Source: Rhodotorula mucilaginosa (taxonomy: Eukaryota; Basidiomycota; Microbotryomycetes; Sporidiobolales; Sporidiobolaceae). From it: a stretch of DNA of 64,000 bases. A program made the translations under genes and the position numbers. Where the stretch lies: assembly GCA_034406715.1 (NCBI GenBank), contig CP137873.1, positions 310,001-374,000 on the forward strand. The letters run 5' to 3'. The notes below the pieces were generated by a model. The model was not told where the DNA came from. It saw only the letters and a program-made list of their open reading frames with translations, and did no database searches. How positions within the stretch are numbered: the stretch's first letter is position 1; the number at the start of each line of letters is the position of its first letter. Below, piece by piece: positions 1 through 10,593 of this stretch.

Positions 1-694
1 AGCCTTGGACGAACCTGCGGCCGAACCAGCTGCCGAAGACGCTGCGGCCCCCGCGGACGACTTGCTCGCCGCTCCACCACCTCCACCAATCTTGAGCGAA
101 ACCGTCGCGGGCTTGGCGTCCGGGTCGGCCTTGGGCAACGAGACCGTCTTGGCTCCGCCGCCAATGCTCAGAGAGACGCTCGCTGGCTTGGCCGACGGGT
201 CCACCGCGGGGCGGACGACGCTGGACCGGACGGGCGGCTCATAAACGCGAGTCTGCGGCTGCTGCGGCGGCGGCTGCTGGTAGCCTCCGGGTCCTCCTCC
301 GCCGTTGTTGTTGTTGTTATAGCGAGCGGCGAAAGGGTCGTGCGCGCCGTAACCAGCTGGCGCCTGACCGTAGCCCTGCTGCGGGGCATAGCCGTATTGT
401 CCACCTGCATATGTGACAAGGGGTCAGTTCTCCCCCGGGGCACGAGTTCTCGACCGACCGCACACACGCACCGTATCCGGCTCCGGGAGCACCATATGGA
501 GCTCCTGCGTACTGGTTGTAGTAGTCCGCCGGGTTACCTCCCTGCTGCTGCTGCTGCTGCTGGCCCTGCTGAGCGCCATACGCGGCGGGACCGCCGTACG
601 GCTGACCGGGAACTAAGGCGGGCGCTCCGCCCGGGATGAAGGATCCCGCGTTGGGGTTGAACGAGTTGGCACCCGGGTTGAATCCGCCAGACAT
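1..694 (-). CDS. SUP35: eRF3 translation termination factor, N-terminal part (partial)
   Basis: This is the 5' end of the GTPase partner of eRF1, which promotes peptide release at stop codons in the cytosol. Exons run 694-472 and 404-<1; the intron 471-405 is GTGCGT...ATGCAG. The start ATG at 694-692 gives MSGGFNPGANSFNPNAGSF. Residues about 8-20 (SFNPNAGSFIPG) match the PAM2 motif that binds the MLLE domain of poly(A)-binding protein, as known for eRF3. A Q/G/Y-rich prion-like stretch (QQGQQQQQQQGG, QYGYAPQQGYGQ) follows, then two VSLxIGGG repeats typical of the eRF3 M region, then an Ala/Ser-rich linker. The GTPase domain lies outside the window to the left. PAM2, Q/Y-rich tract and VSLxIGGG repeats together make another family unlikely. 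Confidence 0.85.
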
Positions 695-1520
695 CTGCGT
701 AGAGACAGCGTCAGTCGATCTGCTCGAGCGCACGACTCGATGCATGCAGGCCTCTGTAGGGCTCCGGGCGGGACAGGCGGTCGGGTCATTGCCACTGCCC
801 GTTCACGTGAGAGCATGCACGGCCCTCTTGACCGTCGCCTAGAGCGCGCATCTCGCCTGGATACATTGAGATGCGATCGCGGTCGATGAGGTCGAGCCGA
901 GAGGTCCGCATGTTTGCTCTTCTCGCGGCACGCAGGCTGGCCAGGCGGGCGATCGCTATGTGTCTGTTCCCGAGTGACTCACTCTTGAACTTGGGGTCCG
1001 TGGATGAGCAGATCGCCGAGACGAGGCGGACGACTCCGCTTTGCCGCCTCCGCCATCGGGAGGAGAAAATTTGCCGAAGTCTTCTCGCTGAAAAAACGCC
1101 ATGGTCATAGCATACACTTACAGGCTGGTGCTACGCAACAGGGTACCAGTGTCTACATACAGAACAAAGAAAGAGCGCGAAAGCATGACTGCGCTTCGAT
1201 GACTGCAGCCCGTGACGCTGGCGTCAATCGAAGGAGAGCGGCAGCTGCCAGCGAGATCTCGGCGTAGACATGATACAGGGGAACAAAGTAAGGTAAAGAA
1301 ACTACCAGTAAGGGTATCGCAGGAATGGAATGGAATCAGAGGGGGGACAAGAGAGGGTCGGATCCGAGCGTCGGAATCGTGGGCAAGTACAGGAGACGGC
1401 GTGACGCAGGCGGAAGTCTCGGTAAATTATGGACGGTAGATCATACAGATAGGGGTGCTTGTAAGGCGGAAGCAGCGTGGACGGTTGGGCGGTCTTCAGA
1501 AGGCGGAGAGGCGGATTTCG
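695..1520. other. Intergenic: SUP35 promoter and bHLH gene 3' side
   Basis: About 830 bp with no convincing ORF, RNA gene or repeat. It lies upstream of SUP35 and downstream of the bHLH stop, both on the minus strand, so it should hold the SUP35 promoter and the bHLH terminator. I see no recognisable motif. Confidence 0.6.
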
Positions 1521-4106
1521 CTAAGGGTCGTCCTCCTCCATCTTGAGGACGTGCATCCCGCCAGCAGCGAGCATCGCGTCCCACCCCTTTTCGCAATCGA
1601 TCCCGTCGGGGCCTTCACATTCCGGCGTGAACGCTCCGACCCCGTCGCCGCCACCACGGTCGTCGTCACGGTCGTCGTCCGGGTCTTCTTGATCATCAGC
1701 AGAGCGGTAGTCGTCGCCTTCGGCGTCGCGGTCGTCACGGTCGTCGTCGTACAGAGCCCAACTTGCAGAGCCTCCGCCGCCACCACTCCTCCTCTTCCCC
1801 CCGTTCCGGGTCGAAACGTTCTCGTTGTACTGGACCGACCTCGACCCGCCGCCGCCACCGACGGGCGACCCAGCCTGCCTCGACACGCTCGCGGACGTGT
1901 CCGTCGAGGCACTGACCGAATGAACGTGCGGAGGGAAACACGGAGGTTGAGGCGGGAGGTACTTGGAATGCGAAGACGACAGCAGGGGCGGCGGCGACGG
2001 CGACGCCTCGACGGCGCGACGCAGTTCGGCGTTCTGGCGCTGCAGTTCCGCCGCTTGTTGCTGCTGCAGCTCGACAACTTGTTGCAGGTATCTGCATATG
2101 TTCACAGTGCGAGGAAGGAAGGGTTCCGGTTGCGAGTCAGCAGGAAGGCTTGAAAGCGAAGACACAAACAGCCAAGAGAAGTAAGCAGAACCGGACCGAC
2201 CGGATGTAGTCGACACTCTTGGCGAGTACGGCGCCCTTGTTGGGTTTCTGCGCCGCCGCTTGCGCTTGGGCGCTCAAGCCCGTCGTCGCCTTCTGCTGCT
2301 GCGCCGAGGACGAAGCAGCAGCGGCCATGTACGCCGCTCCCGAAACGCTATGGAAGCTAGTCGGACTCCCGCTCCCGAACGGTCCGGGACTCATCAAGCT
2401 CAAGGAACCGATCGCAGGGCTGCCCGGTCCGCCGCCGCCGCCGCCGTTCGCCTCGTCCCGAGTCGCCGAAGAAGCTGACAGCGGTGGCGGTGGCTGAGGT
2501 GCGCCGACTTGAAACGCTTCGGGAAGGAGGGACGCGAGCTCGGCGATACGGTCGTTGATGTTGTCGCGGCGACGACGCTCGACGGCGTTGTGCGATTCGC
2601 GACGCTTCCTTCGTTTGTCGGTCAGCGGTTCGCTGTCATCGGGGCGCACGCAACAGCAAAGAAAAAGGGGGGGACGGACACAACAAGCGTCAGTTCCCTC
2701 GTTCTCAAGTCAAAGGTGAAAGGTTGAACCTACCCTTTACCGTCATCTTCTTCCTGCACATCTTCCAGTCCTTTGTTCTTCTTACTTCCGCTCGTGTTCG
2801 CAGGAGGAGCGGCGGGGACGGCATCCTTCTTCGAGGCCGAAGCCGCCGCCGCCGTCGTCGCCGTCGTCGTAGTTGTCGCAGAGGATGAAGGGGGGTTTGT
2901 CGGTCTCGCAGCGCCGGGATCGGCTGCTGACGGAGCACTGGCCGGCATAGGTCCCACCGTCGGCCTCCACCCCGTCAACGGATCAAACGCCATCGGATGA
3001 TGGGGATGATGCTGCAAATTCGGAGCCATAAAGTGCTGCGAGGCGAACGCTGCGCCGCCGGCTGCGAGGGCTGGGTGATGATGCATGCCGGGGAGGGGAA
3101 CGACCCCCGCCGAAGAAGGATGCGGATGCGGGAACCAGCCGCCGTTGACGGCGTGGGTGGGCATGGAAGCCGCATGGGCACCGTACGAGGCCGGGTGAAC
3201 GAACGCGGGCATCGACATGGCGTAAGGGTGCGGAGGAGGCATTGTCGCCGCGCTCGCAGTCGGGATCCCCACGGCTGCAGGAGGCGGCGGGTTGCTGGTC
3301 GAGTTTGCTCCAGGTGTGGCGGCGGCAGAGGCACCAGGCGTGCCGAGGTTCGAAGCCGGCGACGCCTTGTCGACCACTTCGCCGCGCTGCGTCGACCGCT
3401 CACGGTCGCGTCCCCGCTCTTTCGCTTCGGTCCGGTCCTGGTACCCCGCCGTCGCGGCACTGCTCGTCCTTCTGGCGCTCCGACTGCGACTAGTCTGTCT
3501 CGGCGCCTTCCCGACTCCGCCCACGCTGCTGCTCCGGCCCAGTCGACCCGTGCGCTCTTGCGAGACGGACCGCTTCGACGAAGTGGACGGGGTGGTGAAC
3601 GTATCGCTCGGAGAAGCGCCGTACGTCGTGTTGGTGTTGGGGGTACCGTACTCGTTGCTGCTGCCCCTGCGAGGTTTTGGCGGTGGTTGTGAAAAGAACT
3701 CGCCCGCGTCCGCGGCGGGTTGTTGACCGCCGTTCTCGTTGACGGGCGGGAGCGGCGATTGGTGCCGCAAGCCGCTCTGAAGGCCGGCGAACGGTGCGCC
3801 CATGTAGCCCTGGGGCAAAGTACCTCCAGCGCTGTCTTGTGCACTGGCGGCAGCGTTGAACGAGGCGAGAATGTTTTCGAGGTCGAGGTCGGCATCGCTC
3901 AGGACGCTGCTCGAGCCGTACATGCCGACGCCACCTCCTCCTCCTCCTGTAGGTGCTGCAAAGGGTGACGCCATGCCCGATGCGGTTGTAGCGTAGCCCA
4001 ACAGGGCGGCGGGGTCCACGTTCGCGTGGGCGGAGTGTTGATGATGAGCGGTGACCGAGGGAGCGTCGAATCCGTACTGCACAGCGCGAGGCTCCTGCTG
4101 GACCAT
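1521..4106 (-). CDS. bHLH transcription factor (USF/SREBP-like basic region)
   Basis: Predicted nuclear DNA-binding protein of 791 aa. Exons are 4106-2734, 2632-2201 and 2091-1521. The basic region and helix 1 read KRRKRRESHNAVERRRRDN then INDRIAELASLLPE; the H..E..R residues are those that contact CANNTG E-boxes in class B bHLH proteins. A low-complexity loop of about 85 residues separates this from helix 2 (KGAVLAKSVDYIRYLQQVVE), which runs into a Gln-rich leucine-repeat coiled coil. The intron inside helix 2 joins YIR to YLQQ. The first 457 residues are disordered and rich in His, Ala, Ser and Pro. The C-terminus is acidic (D/R-rich, ending MEEDDP). The start is the first ATG of the open frame. 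Family assignment is firm; orthology to a named fungal regulator is not claimed. Confidence 0.85.
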
Positions 4107-4866
4107 ACGCGTAGTCGTCGGTCTCTACGACAGATCGCCTCTTCTGTACGCTCCTACCTGCTCCTGATCTGGCGTGTGTGGTGGAGTGAGCGGATGCGTC
4201 GCTGTTTGCGCTGAGCCTGAGGTGGGGGCGAGCTAGAGCACAACACGCGCTTCCGCACGCGGGCGACCAAAAGGCGAGGGGGACAGGCTCTCTCAGCCTG
4301 GCTGCAACAGCCTCCCGAGTCGATACCAGCAGCAGGACGAGTCGAGTGCGCGACGAGGAGCGAGACCTGAGAGAGTGGGGAACGAGCGAGCCGGCGACGG
4401 ACCTACGCACCGGACTACACAAACACAAACGCGAGCAGCAGGGCTACAAAGCAAGCAGGAACCTGTCGAGTCAATCAAAGCCTCCGCGCGCACATCGCTC
4501 ACTTCGTCCGAGGCCTGGCTCGCTGTATGGAGGAATGCGCTCCTCCCGTTTAGACTTTCAACCGCGTTTCGCATGATTCACCACCGTAGAGAGGTAATCC
4601 AATCAGCCTACGGGTGCTGCGTCGCCCCCGGAAAGCCCCGCCCCATGTGCCCCGTTCATGCCATGCCTCCTCGCCTCCTTGGACGATTTGCAACCGCTCC
4701 TTTCAGACAACGCTGACCGGCTGCGTGTTGCGCTCCAACCATCTAGAGGGGGGGGAACATGTTTCGTTCAGTTTGAAGCCATCCGCGAGCGGGGATCAAG
4801 GAGCGCGGGTGGGGAGAAGAAATGGAGAGAGAGAAGGCGGATTGAGAATGAGAACCCGAGCGCGAC
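4107..4866. other. Intergenic: bHLH promoter region
   Basis: 760 bp between the bHLH start and the aminopeptidase P stop, both minus strand. No ORF with family support was seen. It probably carries the bHLH promoter and 5' UTR. Confidence 0.5.
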
Positions 4867-7745
4867 TTACTCGACCGCCTCGTTGTCTCCCGTCTCGCGC
4901 AACAAAGGCCCAACCTTGTCTCGGACTTCGGCGTTGTACTTGTTGAGCCACTCGAGCTCGTCGAGCGACATGAGCGCAGGGTCGACGAGGTTCGTCGAGA
5001 TGGGGCACTGGAGAAAAATGGGTGGGTCAGTGGCGGGTTCAACTTTGTCGGGTGCAGGCTGAAATCCCCTAGGGCGGTCAGGGCGCGCGAGGTCCAGCAG
5101 AGAGTGTTATTTCGCTCCTGGCCCCGCGTCCCCAAACCGGAAAAGCGCGCGCCGGGCCGAGCGACAAAAGAATTGGAACTCACCATCGTCAAATGCTCCA
5201 TCCCATAGTACTTGACCCCACCGAACTCGTGCATCGTCTTCTCCTGCTTGACGACCACGAGACTCTCGATCCGGATCCCAAACTCGCCGTCCTGGTAGTA
5301 GCCCGGTTCGTTCGAGAGGACCATGTTCGGTTCGAGCTTGGTGTCGTTGTAGGCGATCCGGGATCCGATTCCCATCGGGCCCTCGTGTACGTTCAAGAAA
5401 TGCCCAACACCGTGGCCTGTACCGTGCCGGTAGTCTGTTCCCGGTTCAAAGAGACGTAAGTGGACGTGAGGCCGAGGTTGGGAAAGACCCTTCTTTCCGA
5501 GGGTGTATTGACCTACCAAGCCCGTCCTTCCACAACGCCTTGCGCGCCCACGGGTCGAGCATGAAACCCGTCGTCGTCGAAGGGAACACGGCCTCATCGA
5601 TCGCGATATGTCCTTGCAGGACGCGGGTGTACGCGCGCTTCTCGAACGCCGTCGGGGTTCCAAAGTGCAGCGTGCGGGTGACGCTGTTCGACGAGCGCGG
5701 AAAGAGCGATGTGATTAGTAACGCGCGAGTCGTGCTCGATACGGAGTGAACACGATGACCAGCCCACGCGCGCGATTTTGGAAGGGCGACGAAAGAGAAC
5801 AAAGCGAAAGGGATCGAAAGAAGAAAAACTCACTCGGTCGTACCGTCCGTGAACTGCGCTCCCGAGTCGCACAAATAGATCTGATTCGGGTCGATGACGG
5901 CGCTCTGACCATCCGGAGCCGGCGAGTAGTGGATGACGGATCCGTTCGCGCCGGTCGAGGAAATGGTCGAGAACGAGAGGCCGCGGAAGTGGTCGAGTTG
6001 CCTGGATTTCCGTGATAGAGTCATGCAGAGTGTGAGCGCGTATTCACGTGTGGATGCAGAGAGAGAGAGAGTGACGATTCGGCCACGAAAGCGAAAGAAG
6101 AGAGGCCCAGGTATGCGTGCACAAGGAAGAAGACCAAAACTCACTTGCGGAACTCCTCGAGCTGCAACGCAGCTTCATACTCGCGCCACTGCTTCCCTCC
6201 CTTCAACTCGCGCTCCAACCAACTGAAGTACCTCACGAGCGCGACCCCGTCGCGGACGTGGCAGTCGCGGAACCCTTGCACCTCGGTGTCGTTCTTGCGC
6301 GCCTTCATGAGCGAGATCGGACCGCGAGTCGAGGTGACGCATTTCGAGAGACCGAGCGCGAGGGCCGTCGAGAGGTTGGTGGCGGATGGGAGGACGACGA
6401 GGTCCTGTGAGCGTGAAAAGCAGGACGAGCAGCACGTTTAGCTCGTGACTCGCGCGCAGATCATCGCGTTCTCCCTCTATGGTACGAAGGGCCTGTAGTC
6501 ATTGCTCACCTGCTCGGTCAGGAGGTTTCCGATACCCTCCAAGAACGGGATCAAGCCCTCGTACGGCTCGATCAAGACGTCCAGTTCCTGGTTCAGGTAG
6601 TCGTACGTCTTTTGCGGAAGCTGGTCGAGGTCGATGAACAAGGTCGGCTTCGAGGCCGAAGCGGTCGGGAGGACGAGCCACGAAAAGAAGACGGGGTTGT
6701 AAGGGATGTCGGAACCGCGCAGGTTCAGAACCCCTGCGGATTAGAAATGGCGAGTGGGGTCCTGGCATCAGCCCCAAGTCTGCTGGCTCATGAGGAATAG
6801 CGAGTGCACGAACAGGCAATCTCGTCCAGCTGAGTGAGGACCGTTCCCCAGCACCGTTTCTCGGCCGCGCCGCCGACAACCTCTGCCTTCTTGTCCCCGC
6901 CAAACACCTCCTTCTTCTGCATCTCGTCCCTGATCCTCTCCAATTTCTTGCCCGCACGCTCTCCCGCAAACTTGTCCTCGAGGCGGAACACCTCGTTCTT
7001 GGGCCGAGCGGGCCTCGTCCCCGGCTCGACCTTGTCCCACGCGAGGTCGATGAGGTTCTCGCGAATCGGGACGAGTTCGACCTTGGCTGTCTCGAGAGCG
7101 GGGGCGAGTTTCGTGTAATCGGCGACGGTGATCAAGGACGGGTCGAGGCCGATCCGAGAGCCCGACGGCAAAAGGGTGGAAGAGTGCGAAGGGTTGGTGA
7201 GCCACTCGGTCCATGCCGGGACGTCGGGCACGCCGTGTTTCATCAAGGTCCACTGCTCGTTGATCTGCTGCGCTGCTTGCTGCACGGGCGCGAGGAAGGG
7301 ATCAGCGTCAGCCCTGAGGACTGGTCCGATTGCGGCACGTTTCGGCCGACGGCACACCGTAGGGCTGCTCGCGCGAACGCACCTGGTGATACCTTCCGTC
7401 GGTCCAGAGGAACGCCTTGCTCGATCCGGCAGCGGCATCGTTACTGCCGGCGAGGACGATAGCCGTGCCCGCAGATCCGGTGAATCCCGAGATCCACGCC
7501 CTGCGGTCGTCGCACTCTGCCGTGTACTCGTTCGAGTGGGCGTCGCCCGAGTCGACGATGTAGGCGTTCAGGTTGTGGGCCTGCATCTCTGCGCGGAGAG
7601 CGGCGAGGCGGGCAGACGAGTCGAACATGGTTGCAGCGGCAGGACTTGTGGACCGACGGAGCGAGGAGGAGAAGGAGCGGGATCTGAAGCGGAGACTCGG
7701 GCGCTTAGCAGTGTACAGTAGCTTGACAACGCTGTGCTTGAGCAT
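4867..7745 (-). CDS. Xaa-Pro aminopeptidase (aminopeptidase P, XPNPEP1-like)
   Basis: M24B metallopeptidase that removes N-terminal residues preceding proline. Eight coding exons: 7745-7383, 7279-6814, 6733-6510, 6404-6145, 6001-5834, 5683-5517, 5434-5184, 5007-4867; 640 aa from the ATG at 7628, 679 aa from the ATG at 7745. Creatinase N-terminal domains ([43 protein letters not shown]) precede the pita-bread catalytic domain: [18 protein letters not shown] supplies two Asp ligands, [17 protein letters not shown] the His, and SNEPGYY and GIRIESLV the Glu ligands. Exon 2 ends at a less common GTTCGT donor. The 39 extra residues from 7745 ([10 protein letters not shown], then an [11 protein letters not shown] run) resemble a mitochondrial presequence, so two isoforms are possible. 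The gene diverges from the M28 gene across 192 bp. Confidence 0.93.
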
Positions 7746-7937
7746 GCACTGCGTGTACGCGTAAAGCGAGAGCTGAGCGAGACCACGCGGTTTCGGCGAA
7801 TCGGACCTTCTCACGTTGAAGCAGCATCAAATGTGGGGCACCGCACACGCGTACAGCGTCCTCTTTCCCTCGCACTGTACCGTACTCTACTCGAGGAGAG
7901 GAGAACAAGGACAGTATAGGCTGACGAGTCGCACGAG

Positions 7938-10250
7938 ATGAAGCTCACACCATCTGGGACCGCGATCACGGCGCTGCTCGCTCTCGATTCGCTATCTCGC
8001 CTCGCTCTCGTCGTCAACGCCGCGCCCTCGCCCTCCTCTCCCGCAGCAGCGCTCTTGCTCGTTCAGCGCTCGGATGCAGCACACAGGGAGACTGAGGCTG
8101 TGCCGAACTGCGCTCAGTACCAGGGCACGGTCGGGTCCCCGCGTGTGAGCGACCTGTACCTCGTGACTTCTCAATGCCGTCGTCGCCACGCGGTTCAGCT
8201 GGCTACGGAAACTAGGTCCGTCACATACGACTTCGAGACCCTCGAGTCCCAGGCGCAAGGAGGAGACAGCGCAGTCGGACCGCTGTTCTGGCTCCGGCCG
8301 GACGACCTAGACGTCGAGGCGAACATCCAAGTCCAGGCGCAGACCCAACTCGTTCTCTCGCAACACTCAGCTCCGCGTTCCGTCAAGGACCTCCTCCTTC
8401 TCCTCGATCCCGAGTTTGCACCTGCGCACGTGATCGACTTGGACCCGATCTCGGCCCCGAACACTGGGGGCAGCGGCGCCCTCATCTCGCTCTCGCCGTC
8501 CAACTTAACCCACAACCTCGCCCAGCTCGAGTATCTCACCTCGCACCCCCTCCTCGCTCACTGGACCCTCGTCGCCGTCCCGCTCTCGTCCACCACCCCC
8601 TCGCTCGCGGAGGGCAGCCCGTACCCCGAAGTACCCAAGTTTGCCGTCGACCGGATCCGTCATCACCTCGATGCGCTCGCGTTCCAGCCGACGCTAAGCG
8701 CCATAATCAAGAGCCTCGAAGGGAAAAAGGCCGAAGACCGAATTCGGCAGGACGTGCAGGTCCTGAGCGGAGAAGATCAAAGTTCTCTCAAGGATCACGA
8801 AAAGGTACGCGCGGACAGGCTTGACAACGCAGGCGGACGCAGTTCGAGGTTTGGAGCTCCACTTTACTCGGGCGGTCGGAAGCTGATTCTTGTCGCGTGT
8901 CTGCAGTGGGTTTCGAGGCATTCCATGAGCGAAGGAGGTCATCGCGCGAGCGACTGGGTCCATGGTAAGTTTCGCGCGCGGCTTGCACCGCAGTCGCTTT
9001 CATTCCTCCCGCTCTCAATATGCCACATTGCCGACTATTGGCGCCGCACCGCCCAAAATACGCAAAAAGCGGATCCGAACTGAAGCATCTTTTTTTCACC
9101 CTTCTTCCGGGTCCCCCTGCAGCGCAAATGTCCTCGTACGGTTTCGACTGCAGCCAGCTTCCCTACCTGACTGGTTTCGCACCGATGGTCGAGTGTGTCT
9201 ACCGAGACTCGGGTCTTGCGGACGACGAGGGCGGCGACTCGAAGATGCGCGCAAACGAGACGGTGGTGCTCGGAGCGCACTCTGACAGTCGCGGTGTACG
9301 TCCCACTGTCTCTTTGTTTTTTTTTTTTTTACGCATACTCCATACTCCATCTTGAGGGGACGAGGTTTTCCCCGTCAATCGGAAGCAAGGGTCGCTGATC
9401 TTTGCCAAAACTTTTCGACGCGGCGCGGGGCGTACAGTCTTTCGGGTATCCGACTGCACCAGGAGCGGACGATGACGCTTCCGGCACATCTCTCGTCCTC
9501 GCCGTGGCGCGACAGATCTGGCAGCATCGCTTGCAATTCTCGCGCAAGTTAGGTACGTGCCCTCTCCCGAATCGGCCATCACGAAACCGCCTGACCACCC
9601 CGAGTCGATCGCTCGCCCCGCTCTGTACAGTCCTCGCCCTATTCGGAGGAGAGGAGCAAGGGCTACTTTCGTCTTCGTATTACGCACGAAAGATGCGTAC
9701 CTCGGGCGAAGACGTCCTCATGATGCTCCAAGTCGACATGGTTGGGTATCGCAAACCCGGCGAGCCGATGCAACTCGCGCGTCCAGACATTATCGGTCTG
9801 AAAGAGGCAGGATGGTTCGTCGGTAACGTCAGCGGTATTTATGCGCCCGAACTGGTGGTCGGGTACGTTTGCGCGCGCTCTCTCTCTCTTTCTCTTTCGG
9901 GCAGACGTACTGACGAGCACTCTGCCACGTAGATACACACCAGCTTGTTGCTCGGACCATCAATCGTACGTCGCGCAAGGCTATCCCGCAACGTGGATCT
10001 TTGAACGCAACGGCGCCATCGCAGACCCGTACGTCCGCTCTCTCTCTCGTTCTCTCGAGTCCCGTCCCTTTGCTTTCGTTTCCGCCCACCCAGCTGAAAC
10101 TGACCTGTGTCCCTCCATCATTTGAGTAGGTGCTACCACAATTCGTGCGACGTCTCGCGTCGGGAAGGGTACAGCTTTGAGCAGATCGCTGCCCACACCA
10201 AGGTTGCGTTTGCAACCGTATGGGAACTTGCAGGCGGAAGGTTGCCGTGA
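7938..10250 (+). CDS. Secreted M28 zinc aminopeptidase
   Basis: Predicted secreted or vacuolar zinc exopeptidase of 553 aa. Exons: 7938-8804, 8907-8964, 9123-9295, 9438-9552, 9631-9862, 9933-10028, 10130-10250. The N-terminus has a signal-peptide-like segment (ALLALDSLSRLALVVNA, then APSPSS). After a variable propeptide-like region of about 300 residues come the M28 zinc ligands in order: His and Asp in GAHSDSRG, the bridging Asp in PGADDDASG, the Glu pair in FGGEEQGLL, Asp in LQVDMVGY and His in CCSDHQSYV. The C-terminal segment with Cys pairs (PCYHNSCDV, FATVWELAG) is common in fungal M28 enzymes. Substrate preference cannot be read from sequence. A second M28 gene of another subgroup lies at 47599-49231. 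Confidence 0.88.
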
Positions 10251-10593
10251 ATGGAGGGGCTCAGGAGTGTAGCTGATGAATGTTACCATCAAGCGAAGTG
10301 ACTCGTTCTGTATCCGTACCGGACCTCTCAAGGACACCTTCTGCTCGTTCCGCCCAAGCAGAGAAGACTCGCGGTTGAACAGCGTAGTTGCGTTGCATCG
10401 GTGTAGGGTTGAAGACAAATGTAGTACTGAAAGGTTGATACAGGAAGATGGAGCAAGGAAGAAACAGAGAGGGAGAGAAAGAGGTATCGGGGTCGAAAGT
10501 ACGAGGGAATGAGAGATCGAGCAAACCTTTATCGGGACACCAAAGAAGGAGCATTCTCGTTTTTGATACTTCACTAGCGGCGAGATGTCCCCC
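10251..10593. other. Convergent 3' intergenic
   Basis: 343 bp between two convergent stop codons (M28 peptidase and glycogen synthase). Nothing else is recognisable; it should hold both terminators. Confidence 0.5.
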
